In this document: piece by piece, positions 1 through 5,692 of the stretch
Position numbering within the stretch: the first letter of the stretch is position 1
How the letters are laid out: each line of letters starts with the position of its first letter
Assembly (NCBI GenBank): GCA_002733735.2
Contig: NVWT02000012.1
Location: forward strand, 19,499 to 25,198
From: Robiginitomaculum sp.
Lineage (GTDB): Bacteria > Pseudomonadota > Alphaproteobacteria > Caulobacterales > Maricaulaceae
DNA length: 5,700 nt
Reading direction: 5' to 3'
Position numbers and translations under genes: made by a program
The notes under the pieces: model-generated
What the model was told of the DNA's origin: nothing
What the model saw: only the letters and a program-made list of their open reading frames with translations
Databases searched by the model: none

Positions 1-450
1 CCCTATGACGGTGCCAATACAGTTACTTTGCGCGGGCGAGCTTGGGCAATGAAACAAATCCCAGCATTAAGCCGAACAATGAGTGTTGGCGAAATAATAA
101 CAGCTGATGATATCAAGTGGATTTCAACCCGTGCCGATAGATTAGGGGTCAACCCTATTTTTACAGAAGATCAACTATTGGGAAAAGCATTACGCCGCTC
201 ATTACGGCCTGAAACCCCCATCAGACTACAAGATGTTAAAACTCCTGATATGGTTTCAAAGGGCGAGCTTATCACCATTACATACGAATTACCGGGGCTG
301 CGATTAACTGCACGCGGCAAGGTTCTCGCCAATGCCGGTGCTGGCGACATAGTTCGGGTGGTTAATTTGTCCTCTAACCGAACTATAGAAGTAACAATAA
401 CTGGCCCCGGCAAAGCCGTGGCGATTTCAACACAAATTTTGGGTGGGTAA
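1..450 (+). CDS. flgA: FlgA, flagellar P-ring assembly chaperone (3' part; 5' end outside window)
   Basis: The reading frame is open from base 1, so the gene starts before the window; 149 codons remain, ending at TAA 448-450. A TTG at base 28 opens the same frame but is internal. FlgA is a periplasmic chaperone that helps FlgI subunits form the P-ring around the flagellar rod. What is seen is the C-terminal half of the family: a SAF/beta-clip segment (visible residues about 17-55: KQIPALSRTMSVGEIITADDIKW, then the conserved 'TRADRLG' stretch) followed by the beta-rich end with 'GELITITYELPGLRLTARGKVL' and 'AGDIVRVVNLSSNRTIEV', typical of the family. The N-terminal signal peptide is not in the window. 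flgH follows after two bases, so the two are almost certainly co-transcribed and probably translationally coupled. No frameshift or odd residue is seen. Confidence 0.93.
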   Translation, partial: PYDGANTVTLRGRAWAMKQIPALSRTMSVGEIITADDIKWISTRADRLGVNPIFTEDQLLGKALRRSLRPETPIRLQDVKTPDMVSKGELITITYELPGLRLTARGKVLANAGAGDIVRVVNLSSNRTIEVTITGPGKAVAISTQILGG

Positions 451-452
451 TT

Positions 453-1175
453 ATGAGAAAAGCAATTTTATTGGCGGTTTTAGCATTACCATTGGCTAGT
501 TGTGGTACATTTGATCGCATCAAGAACATTGGTAAAGCCCCGGAACTCACCCCGATGCAAAACCCAGATGCAGTTTACGGCAAACGTCCCGTGGTTATGC
601 CAATGCCGGTAGCCAAGCCAGAAAATAATCAAGCCAACTCTTTGTGGCGCGCCGGAGCCAGAACTTTTTTCAAAGACCAAAGAGCCACAAATATTGGCGA
701 CATTCTAACGGTTTCAATCAACATTTCTGACTCGGCCAATGTCAGAAACACCACCGAGCGCACCAGAACCAGTGCCGAAGATTCTGACTTGACAAACTTT
801 TTCGGTCTTGAAAACAAACTTGGAAGCATCAGCCCCGGATCGGTCACATCGCTTGGCTCAACTAGCAGTAACAGAGGTGATGGCAGTGTAGTTCGCTCTG
901 AAACCATCAATTTAACCGTTGCCGCAGTAGTGACACAAGTTTTGCCAAACGGTAATATGGTAATAGCCGGCCGCCAAGAAGTTCGCATCAATCATGAGGT
1001 TCGCGATTTGCTGATTTCTGGCATGGTGCGCCCCGAAGATATTTCATCAAGTAATGTCATCGCTCATACACAAATCGCCGAAGCCAGAATTTCTTATGGT
1101 GGCAGAGGTGTTATCTCTGATGCGCAAAACCCACGTGCGGGGCAGGCGTTATACGATATATTATTCCCGTTTTAA
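453..1175 (+). CDS. flgH: FlgH, flagellar L-ring lipoprotein
   Basis: Complete 240-residue gene, ATG 453 to TAA. FlgH forms the L-ring, the outer-membrane bushing through which the flagellar rod passes. The N-terminus is a lipoprotein signal: MRKA, a hydrophobic run, then the lipobox LASC at residues 14-17, so Cys17 should be lipidated and the protein anchored in the outer membrane. Family landmarks follow in order: 'NSLWRAGARTFFKDQRATNIGDILTV' near residues 62-88, a Ser/Thr/Asn-rich central part, then the highly conserved C-terminal part with 'NGNMVIAGRQEVRINHEVR', 'ISGMVRPEDISSSNVI', 'IAEARISYGGRGVI', and the terminal PF. Length fits the family. A G-rich stretch (441-447) at the end of flgA, five bases before the ATG, could serve as ribosome binding site. 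flgI does not lie between flgA and flgH, unlike the Rhizobiales-type order. The operon seems to end here, since the next gene is convergent. Confidence 0.96.
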   Translation: MRKAILLAVLALPLASCGTFDRIKNIGKAPELTPMQNPDAVYGKRPVVMPMPVAKPENNQANSLWRAGARTFFKDQRATNIGDILTVSINISDSANVRNTTERTRTSAEDSDLTNFFGLENKLGSISPGSVTSLGSTSSNRGDGSVVRSETINLTVAAVVTQVLPNGNMVIAGRQEVRINHEVRDLLISGMVRPEDISSSNVIAHTQIAEARISYGGRGVISDAQNPRAGQALYDILFPF

Positions 1176-1201
1176 TTCTTCTGTCTCGCGGCGAAGTGTG
1201 A

Positions 1202-1259
1202 GCTGGAGCATTTGCCAGCAAAAGTGGGTACCGGTTTTGTGGTGAGCAAATGCGACCAC
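1202..1259. repeat. REP-like palindromic element with GTGGGTACCGG core
   Basis: Non-coding, 26 bases after the flgH stop. An 8-bp perfect inverted repeat, GCATTTGC (1208-1215) and GCAAATGC (1246-1253), encloses an imperfect palindrome with CAAAA (1219-1223) and TTTTG (1235-1239) around GTGGGTACCGG. The same DNA can fold differently: GCTGG 1202-1206 with CCAGC 1215-1219, and GTGGT 1239-1243 with ACCAC 1255-1259, two short hairpins whose loops carry the complementary CATTTG and CAAATG. From memory, cores of the type AAAGTGGGaACCGGTTTT are frequent intergenic repeats in alphaproteobacteria, so I read this as a member of a dispersed palindromic family that may also help end transcription between the convergent flgH and msrQ. 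Copy number elsewhere in the genome cannot be seen. Confidence 0.6.
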
Positions 1260-1273
1260 TAAAAATTCACGCC

Positions 1274-1326
1274 TGCGACGGCGCGGCGAACGATCGCCCC
1301 CAAATCTTAAAATGGGCGCAGTCGCA
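1274..1326. other. Nested stem-loop between convergent genes, possible terminator
   Basis: An 11-bp stem with one mismatch pairs TGCGACGGCGC (1274-1284) with GCGCAGTCGCA (1316-1326). Directly inside it, GGCGA (1285-1289) pairs with TCGCC (1294-1298) around a four-base ACGA loop. The remaining inner bases 1299-1315 are unpaired in this fold. It sits 40 bp before the end of msrQ and about 100 bp after flgH. On the minus strand a run of five T lies about 8 bases after the stem; on the plus strand only a loose T-rich stretch follows. It could therefore end msrPQ transcription, but it is not a textbook terminator. It may be part of the same repeat unit as the neighbouring palindrome. Confidence 0.4.
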
Positions 1327-1365
1327 CCTAGTTAGTTTGTATCTTCCCGCAAAAACATTCCCAGT

Positions 1366-1998
1366 TCAATTTGAATCGGAAAGGCTTGAAAGCTGTTTTT
1401 TTGCACTGAAATAAATACGCCAGCCAAGTAATACCAGTAAAACACCCAAATGCAGCCACGGCCCCGGTTGGTTGCCTTTGGCCATAAAGAAATAATGCAA
1501 AACACCCAATACGGCGCTTAAATACACCAGCTTATGCAATGCAGCCCATCGCTTTGGCCCTAATTTGCGGATCGCGGCATTAGTCGATGTTAGTGCCAGC
1601 GGGATCAGTAAAACAAACCCTAGCATTCCAAGAGTGATGTAAGTGCGCTTGGTTATGTCTTTTAGCAATGCCGATATGGAAAATAATAAATCCATACCAA
1701 AATAAGATAACAGGTGCAGGCTTATGTAAAAGAATGCAAACAGGCCAACCATCCGCCGTAATTTAGTTAGCCACGGCATTCGTAATATTTGACGCAAGGG
1801 TGTTATTGCCAATGAAAGCAGCAATATCCGCAAAGAAGTAGCGCCTAAGAACCTATTAGTGGCCTCAATCGGGTTAGCGCCTAATGAGCTAGTTTTGCCG
1901 GTAAATAACAAACCCCACTGCCAAAGCAACCAAACAAACGGCAAAGACAGAGCAAAAAACAGCGATAATTTCAGCCAACGCAATTTGGACTTAGACAT
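1366..1998 (-). CDS. msrQ: MsrQ, haem-binding membrane subunit of the MsrPQ methionine sulfoxide reductase
   Basis: A 210-residue integral membrane protein (older name YedZ) of the ferric-reductase-like family. It takes electrons from the respiratory chain or a reductase and passes them via b-type haem to periplasmic MsrP. About six hydrophobic segments are visible, with family motifs 'GANPIEA', 'LAITPLR', 'RRMVGLFAFFYISLHLLSYFGMD', 'TYITLGMLGF', 'PLALTSTNAAIRKLG' and 'RWAALHKLVYLSAVLGVLHYF'. His95, His155 and His168 fall at the spacing of the E. coli haem-ligand histidines His91, His151 and His164 (from memory). At the position of E. coli His45 an Arg is found (NRFLG instead of QHFTG); that His is not one of those ligands. 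The start is ATG 1998, whose A is also the last base of the msrP TGA stop (TGATG), which implies translational coupling. A TTG just before it is in frame but lacks its own ribosome site. The C-terminus is a short hydrophilic tail. Confidence 0.95.
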   Translation of the reverse strand: MSKSKLRWLKLSLFFALSLPFVWLLWQWGLLFTGKTSSLGANPIEATNRFLGATSLRILLLSLAITPLRQILRMPWLTKLRRMVGLFAFFYISLHLLSYFGMDLLFSISALLKDITKRTYITLGMLGFVLLIPLALTSTNAAIRKLGPKRWAALHKLVYLSAVLGVLHYFFMAKGNQPGPWLHLGVLLVLLGWRIYFSAKKQLSSLSDSN

Positions 1999-2963
1999 CA
2001 ATAATTTCGTTTCAAATCCATGCCGCGATAAAGTTCGGCCACTGCGTCACCATAACCATTAAATACTTCTGTTTCCCGCCGGTTAAACAAGGATGTAAAG
2101 CTACCGCCACCAATCACCCGCTCTGTTGACTGGCTCCATCTAGGGTGATCAACATTCGGATTAACGTTGGAATAAAACCCGTATTCTCTTGGTGCAGATT
2201 TTTCCCAAGAAGTAGTGGGTTGTCTTTTAAGGAATTTAATTTTGACGATCGACTTAATCGACTTAAAACCATATTTCCACGGCACAACCAGCCGTAAAGG
2301 CGCACCATTTTGATTAGGTAATTCGCGCCCATAAAGCCCGGTCGCCAAGAATGTAAGATCATGCATAGCTTCGTCCATGCGCAATCCTTCTACATACGGC
2401 CAATCTAAAACCGGCCATCTGGTACCGCGCATTTGTGACGGCTCGAACTTGGTTACAAGCTGTACGTATTTTGCTTTAGAATTTGGCTCAAACCTAGCAA
2501 GAATTTTTCGCAATGGCACTCCCACCCAAGGGATAACCATTGACCAGCCTTCCACACAGCGCAAACGATATATCCGTTCTTCTAGTTCGTCTTGGCGTAT
2601 CAAATCTTCTATGGCGAACTTGCCGGTTTTCGCCGCCTCGCCCTCGACAGTAATTGTCCACGGATCAGTGATCAACGAATGAGCATATTTTGCAGGATCG
2701 CTCTTATCAGTGCCGAACTCATAGAAATTATTATAACTTGTGACCAAATTTTCCGGAGTTAAAGGATCAGCAATAGTATAACCGGATTTCTTGAAAACAA
2801 GCGCCTTGCGTGTGGATTGCGGCTTAGTTTTTGCCAATGCCGCCCCAGCAGCCAAACCGGCTGTTAAGCCAAGTCCGCCAATAATATGCCGGCGGTTCAA
2901 ATATAACCGCTCTGGCGTGGTTTGATTTTCTTTTAACTGCCACGGTTTTGGAATTCTGATCAT
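1998..2963 (-). CDS. msrP: MsrP, periplasmic molybdopterin methionine sulfoxide reductase catalytic subunit
   Basis: A 321-residue molybdoenzyme (older name YedY) of the sulfite-oxidase fold. It reduces methionine sulfoxide, free or in oxidised periplasmic proteins. A Tat signal is seen at residues 23-45: NRRHIIGG followed by a mild hydrophobic Gly/Ala stretch ending AALA, which fits export after folding with the cofactor. Family blocks follow: 'TSYNNFYEFGTDKSDPA' (about 75-91), 'RLRCVEGWSMVIPWVG' with Cys136 as the expected molybdenum ligand, 'WPYVEGLRMDEAMHDLTFLATG' (about 188-209), 'LRLVVPWKYGFKSIKSIVKI' (about 223-242), and 'GFYSNVNPNVDHPRWSQSTER' (about 262-282). The end 'ELYRGMDLKRNY' is typical. 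ATG 2963 is chosen over the in-frame TTG three bases upstream because GGAGG lies seven bases before the ATG. The stop overlaps msrQ. Length and key residues look intact. Confidence 0.97.
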   Translation of the reverse strand: MIRIPKPWQLKENQTTPERLYLNRRHIIGGLGLTAGLAAGAALAKTKPQSTRKALVFKKSGYTIADPLTPENLVTSYNNFYEFGTDKSDPAKYAHSLITDPWTITVEGEAAKTGKFAIEDLIRQDELEERIYRLRCVEGWSMVIPWVGVPLRKILARFEPNSKAKYVQLVTKFEPSQMRGTRWPVLDWPYVEGLRMDEAMHDLTFLATGLYGRELPNQNGAPLRLVVPWKYGFKSIKSIVKIKFLKRQPTTSWEKSAPREYGFYSNVNPNVDHPRWSQSTERVIGGGSFTSLFNRRETEVFNGYGDAVAELYRGMDLKRNY

Positions 2964-2970
2964 CAAGCTG

Positions 2971-2975
2971 CCTCC
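2971..2975 (-). promoter_or_regulatory. msrP ribosome binding site
   Basis: A perfect GGAGG on the minus strand lies seven bases before ATG 2963. It decides the ATG against the adjacent TTG, which would be only four bases away. Confidence 0.75.
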
Positions 2976-2986
2976 AGTTGAAAACC

Positions 2987-2992
2987 TATATA
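2987..2992 (-). promoter_or_regulatory. Possible -10 element (TATATA) for msrPQ
   Basis: TATATA on the minus strand lies 23 bases before the msrP start, placing a transcript start just ahead of the ribosome site. I see no convincing -35 hexamer at 16-18 bp upstream, so this is a weak call. If real, msrPQ has its own promoter and is not only read through from fhs. Confidence 0.2.
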
Positions 2993-3013
2993 AGACAAGC
3001 AGCGCAACATTTA

Positions 3014-3067
3014 CCAGTAAAAGATTACCGGATCACGCAATGTTCAACTGCCGTGATTGTTGCGTGA
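3014..3067 (-). other. Tandem stem-loops between fhs and msrP
   Basis: Two hairpins lie back to back in the 116-bp gap downstream of fhs. The first read from fhs pairs TCACGCAA with TTGCGTGA (3060-3067 with 3033-3040, eight perfect pairs), with a further three-pair stem inside. One base later a seven-pair stem, CCGGTAA with TTACTGG (3025-3031 with 3014-3020), closes a four-base UCUU loop; its one non-Watson-Crick pair is G-U in minus-strand RNA but A-C in the opposite strand, which favours a role in the fhs-direction transcript. No clear U-run follows, so this may be a weak terminator, an RNA-processing or stabilising structure at the fhs 3' end, or part of the msrP leader. The first hairpin's DNA dyad could alternatively be an operator. 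Confidence 0.4.
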
Positions 3068-3079
3068 GGAAAGCAACAG

Positions 3080-4759
3080 TTAAAACAAACCCTCAACCAA
3101 GCCATCATCATTTAACCGGATGCTTTCTGCTGCCGGTACTCGCGGTAATCCTGGCATGGTCATCACCGCACCGCAAACCACAACGATAAACCCTGCGCCA
3201 GCCGACAAGCGCACTTCACGTACTGCCAGATCATGGCCAGTTGGAGCGCCTACCAGTGTTGGATCGGTCGAAAACGAATATTGAGTTTTGGCAATACACA
3301 CCGGTAAATGCCCAAAGCCTGCATCTTCCCACGCGGCCAATTGTTTTTTCACCTTAGCATCCATTGAAACTGAACCAGCGCGATATATTTCAGTAGCGAT
3401 AGTTTCAATTTTCGAAATCAGGCTTTGCTCATCAGAATATAACGGCGCGAAATTTGCTTGATCCCTTTCGATGAGCTCAACAGTTTTTTGCGCCAACTCT
3501 TGCGTTCCTGCCGAGCCATCAGCCCAATGATTGGCCTCAATAGCATCAACACCTAACGTTTCGCAAAACTCTTGTAATGCCGCCAATTCCGCATCAGTAT
3601 CAGCATGAAAGCGGTTAATTGCCACCACTATTGGCAGGCCAAATTTACGGATGTTTTCAATATGGCGTTGCAGGTTTTCACAACCAGATTTAACCGCGCC
3701 CACGTCTTCTTCTGTCAGTTGATCCTTGGCTTTACCGCCATTCATTTTTAGCGCCTTAATCGTTGCAACCAACACCACAGCATCAGGGAGCAAGCCGGCC
3801 TTGCGGCACTTGATATCTAGGAATTTTTCGGCACCAAGATCAGCCCCAAACCCGGCCTCGGTCACAACATAATCAGCCAGTTTTAAGGCAGTTTTAGTGG
3901 CAATAGCCGAATTACAACCATGAGCGATATTGGCAAATGGCCCGCCGTGGATAAACACCGGATTGTTTTCCAGTGTTTGTACCAGATTAGGTGCAAATGC
4001 GTCTTTGAGCAATACAGTCATCGGCCCATCAGCCTTGATGTCTTTGGCTAGAACTAACTCGCCGGATCTGGTTTCAGCTACCACCATCTCGCCCAGCCGC
4101 TTTTGCAAATCCTTTAAGTCCTCCGCCAAGCAAAAAACCGCCATAACTTCGGAAGCCACGGTAATGTCAAAGCCACCTTGACGAAGAAAACCATTTACTG
4201 GTGAACCAAGCGATGTCACCACTTCTCGTAATGATCTATCGTTCATATCCAAGCCGCGCCGCCAAGAAATTTTACGTTGGTCAATATCAAGCGCATTGCC
4301 CCAATAAATATGATTATCAATCATTGCAGCCAGCAAATTATTTGCCGCGCCAATCGCATGAAAATCACCGGTGAAGTGTAAATTTATCTCTTCCATCGGC
4401 ACTACTTGTGCATAACCACCGCCAGCAGCGCCGCCTTTCATACCAAAGCAAGGGCCAAGCGATGGTTCGCGCAAACACATCACGGTCTTTTTGCCGATCT
4501 TGTTTAAACCATCACCAAGACCTATCAAAGTGGTGGTTTTACCTTCGCCAGCCGCGGTAGGAGAAATAGCCGTTACCAAAATCAACTTACCGTCTGGCTT
4601 ATCTGATTGTTTTGCTATCCACGACAATGAAACCTTGGCCTTATCATTACCATAAGCCGTTAAAGCGTTGGCAGGTATTTCCAGCTTCTCGGCAATTTTG
4701 CTAATTGGCTGCATATCAGCAGCTCTAGCGATTTCGATATCAGACTTTACATGGCTCAT
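3080..4759 (-). CDS. fhs: Formate-tetrahydrofolate ligase
   Basis: A complete 559-residue cytoplasmic enzyme that joins formate to tetrahydrofolate using ATP, giving 10-formyl-tetrahydrofolate for purine, formyl-Met-tRNA and one-carbon metabolism. The P-loop is SPTAAGEGKTTT at residues 66-77. Further family blocks are 'REPSLGPCFGMKGGAAGGGY' (98-117), 'EINLHFTGDFHAI' (124-136), the signature 'PVFIHGGPFANIAHGCNS' (267-284), 'VVTEAGFGADLGAEKF' (298-313), and the C-terminal 'CGAVMTMPGLPRVPAAESI' (529-547). Length matches the usual 555-560 residues, and no key residue is missing. The frame runs on upstream to an ATG at 4825, but that ATG lies inside the stem of the terminator hairpin, and its extra 22 residues are not part of the family N-terminus. 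ATG 4759 (MSHVKSDIEIA) has GGGGAA six bases ahead and is preferred. No folate-cycle partner gene is adjacent. Confidence 0.97.
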   Translation of the reverse strand: MSHVKSDIEIARAADMQPISKIAEKLEIPANALTAYGNDKAKVSLSWIAKQSDKPDGKLILVTAISPTAAGEGKTTTLIGLGDGLNKIGKKTVMCLREPSLGPCFGMKGGAAGGGYAQVVPMEEINLHFTGDFHAIGAANNLLAAMIDNHIYWGNALDIDQRKISWRRGLDMNDRSLREVVTSLGSPVNGFLRQGGFDITVASEVMAVFCLAEDLKDLQKRLGEMVVAETRSGELVLAKDIKADGPMTVLLKDAFAPNLVQTLENNPVFIHGGPFANIAHGCNSAIATKTALKLADYVVTEAGFGADLGAEKFLDIKCRKAGLLPDAVVLVATIKALKMNGGKAKDQLTEEDVGAVKSGCENLQRHIENIRKFGLPIVVAINRFHADTDAELAALQEFCETLGVDAIEANHWADGSAGTQELAQKTVELIERDQANFAPLYSDEQSLISKIETIATEIYRAGSVSMDAKVKKQLAAWEDAGFGHLPVCIAKTQYSFSTDPTLVGAPTGHDLAVREVRLSAGAGFIVVVCGAVMTMPGLPRVPAAESIRLNDDGLVEGLF

Positions 4760-4765
4760 AATTAA

Positions 4766-4771
4766 TTCCCC
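4766..4771 (-). promoter_or_regulatory. fhs ribosome binding site
   Basis: GGGGAA on the minus strand ends six bases before ATG 4759. It supports this start over the upstream in-frame ATG at 4825, which is buried in a hairpin. Confidence 0.6.
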
Positions 4772-4778
4772 AGATGGT

Positions 4779-4813
4779 TTTGTTTGTTCTTTTACAGTAA
4801 AGCCCAAAACAAA
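4779..4813. promoter_or_regulatory. AT-rich dyad upstream of fhs, possible operator
   Basis: TTTAC-A-GTAAA (4791-4801) is a perfect 11-base dyad centred on 4796. A second pair of arms, TTTGTTT (4779-4785) and AAACAAA (4807-4813), is symmetric about the same base, with five non-matching bases between inner and outer arms. It lies between the terminator hairpin and the fhs ribosome site, where an operator could act. The arms are of low complexity, so chance is a serious alternative. Confidence 0.25.
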
Positions 4814-4849
4814 TAAAACCGCCATGACTTTTTAGCCATAGCGGTTTTA
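4814..4849 (-). terminator. Intrinsic terminator after the EF-hand gene, ahead of fhs
   Basis: In minus-strand RNA, bases 4849-4834 pair with 4829-4814 as a continuous 16-pair stem closed by an AAAA loop. Nine outer pairs are TAAAACCGC with GCGGTTTTA. Two inner pairs are G-U in this RNA but A-C mismatches in plus-strand RNA, so the fold is favoured in the minus direction. A T-rich tail follows (TTTTA, then TTTGTTTT). It lies 65 bp after the EF-hand stop and 54 bp before the fhs start, so it should end the EF-hand transcript. If the fhs promoter lies upstream of it, it would instead work as a leader attenuator. Confidence 0.75.
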
Positions 4850-4914
4850 CCGAGCGCAATTAAGCGTCTTTACAACAACCGGGGGTTAGGCGATGTCATT
4901 GCAATCTAAATAGC

Positions 4915-5595
4915 TTACTCATCTGTCTCCATATTAACAATTTTCTTGATTTTTATAAGGCGGATAGCCCGGTGATTGGCTTTAGCAGCGAACTCTTTCT
5001 CGGTTACTTTGCCATCGCCATTTTCGTCCAAGTCTTGAAACTGATCGACCATTTCATTGCGCTGTTTAGCCATCCACAGATTTTCATATTCTGATAGGCT
5101 TAAAGAGCGATTGCGGTTTTTGTCGTATTTTGACATTTCTTTGGCTTTAGCAGCTTTTATTTCATCTTTTGAAACTTCGCCATCATCATTGGTATCCCAT
5201 TCCATATTAGGAGAAAAGAATCCGTCAAGCCTTGTCAAACCGGAAAGCCCACCAAAACCGCCATCACCAAACCTAAAGCCATTTCCATCTTTCAAGAAAA
5301 AACTCTTAGACTTTACAAGGCCGGGAAACCTACCAGAACCAATAATCATTTCATGTGATCCCTTACCATCTAAGCTATCGAGCATTACTTGAACTTGACC
5401 CTTAAAATCAGATCCGTCGCCCCTAAACACCATTACTTTTGCCTCATCACAATCTCCGGTTTTGCTGACTTTGCCGTCAATCATTTTTACCTCACATTTC
5501 ACCTTTATGGTTTTTTCTTCCTCTTTAGCGACTGAAGCTCCGGCGAATAAAATCGCCAATACAGAGGCTCCCAATAGTGTTGTTGTAAGTTTCAT
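4915..5595 (-). CDS. Secreted EF-hand calcium-binding protein of unknown role
   Basis: A 226-residue protein. The N-terminus MKLTTTLLGASVLAILFAGASVA is a Sec signal peptide with a likely cut after SVA (residue 23), so it should be periplasmic or secreted. Three EF-hand loops are visible: DTNDDGEVSKDE at 134-145 and DENGDGKVTEKE at 190-201 are canonical (D1, N3, D5, G6, E12), while DKNRNRSLSLSE at 158-169 lacks the position-6 Gly (Arg) but keeps D1, N3, N5 and E12. The first half (about 24-130) is not recognised; it has two cysteines (34 and 49) that could form a disulfide, and a Gly/Phe-rich stretch near 107-123. ATG 5595 is chosen because AGGAGA lies six bases before it; ATG 5598, three bases from that site, is the alternative, and a frame extension to a TTG at 5619 would run through the ribosome site. 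The gene seems to stand alone: a terminator follows and a repeat-containing upstream region precedes it. Confidence 0.85.
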   Translation of the reverse strand: MKLTTTLLGASVLAILFAGASVAKEEEKTIKVKCEVKMIDGKVSKTGDCDEAKVMVFRGDGSDFKGQVQVMLDSLDGKGSHEMIIGSGRFPGLVKSKSFFLKDGNGFRFGDGGFGGLSGLTRLDGFFSPNMEWDTNDDGEVSKDEIKAAKAKEMSKYDKNRNRSLSLSEYENLWMAKQRNEMVDQFQDLDENGDGKVTEKEFAAKANHRAIRLIKIKKIVNMETDE

Positions 5596-5601
5596 CATCG
5601 T

Positions 5602-5607
5602 TCTCCT
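5602..5607 (-). promoter_or_regulatory. Ribosome binding site of the EF-hand gene
   Basis: AGGAGA on the minus strand lies six bases before ATG 5595 and three before ATG 5598. This rules out the upstream TTG, whose reading would pass through it, and favours the second of the two ATG codons. Confidence 0.65.
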
Positions 5608-5626
5608 AGTTGTTTTCAATAACCGA

Positions 5627-5632
5627 AGAATA
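5627..5632 (-). promoter_or_regulatory. Possible -10 element (TATTCT) of the EF-hand gene
   Basis: TATTCT on the minus strand lies 31 bases before ATG 5595. No good -35 hexamer is found at the right distance, which would suit an activator-dependent promoter using the direct repeats about 30 bp further upstream. Weak on its own. Confidence 0.25.
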
Positions 5633-5661
5633 GGCTTATCTCACAAGCTTGCATGGCTAAC

Positions 5662-5692
5662 TTTGTCGCAAGTGCGGGGTAATTTGTCGCAA
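5662..5692. promoter_or_regulatory. Exact direct repeat TTTGTCGCAA x2, likely regulator binding site
   Basis: TTTGTCGCAA occurs at 5662-5671 and again at 5683-5692, exactly and in the same orientation. The 21-bp period is two helical turns, so both copies face the same side of the DNA. The pair lies about 67-97 bases before the EF-hand start, in a region with no other gene visible. Direct repeats with helical phasing are typical of sites for OmpR-type response regulators and similar dimeric activators; which regulator binds cannot be told. The site could equally serve a divergent gene beyond the window. Confidence 0.5.

Noticed and set aside
629..991. 120-codon minus-strand open frame
   Set aside because: It lies fully inside flgH on the opposite strand, has no family-like sequence, and flgH is clearly real.
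1054..1245. Plus-strand open frame running past the flgH end
   Set aside because: It is out of frame with flgH and ends inside the palindromic element, with no sign of a separate small gene.
1176..1365. CRISPR, tRNA or mobile-element remnant in the gap
   Set aside because: There is no regular repeat-spacer pattern, no tRNA cloverleaf or T-loop sequence, and no transposase fragment or target duplication.
3930..4181. Plus-strand open frame
   Set aside because: It is antisense to the conserved core of fhs.
4760..4825. 22-residue N-terminal extension of fhs
   Set aside because: Its ATG is inside the terminator stem; the downstream ATG has a ribosome site and gives the normal family length.
4760..4914. 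Folate-type riboswitch ahead of fhs
   Set aside because: Apart from the terminator hairpin and the dyad I see no set of conserved stems that I can match to a known tetrahydrofolate riboswitch; a covariance-model search would be needed to support one.
5057..5392. 111-codon plus-strand open frame
   Set aside because: It is antisense to the EF-hand gene; its Ser/Pro-rich translation reflects the opposite strand and there is no ribosome site.
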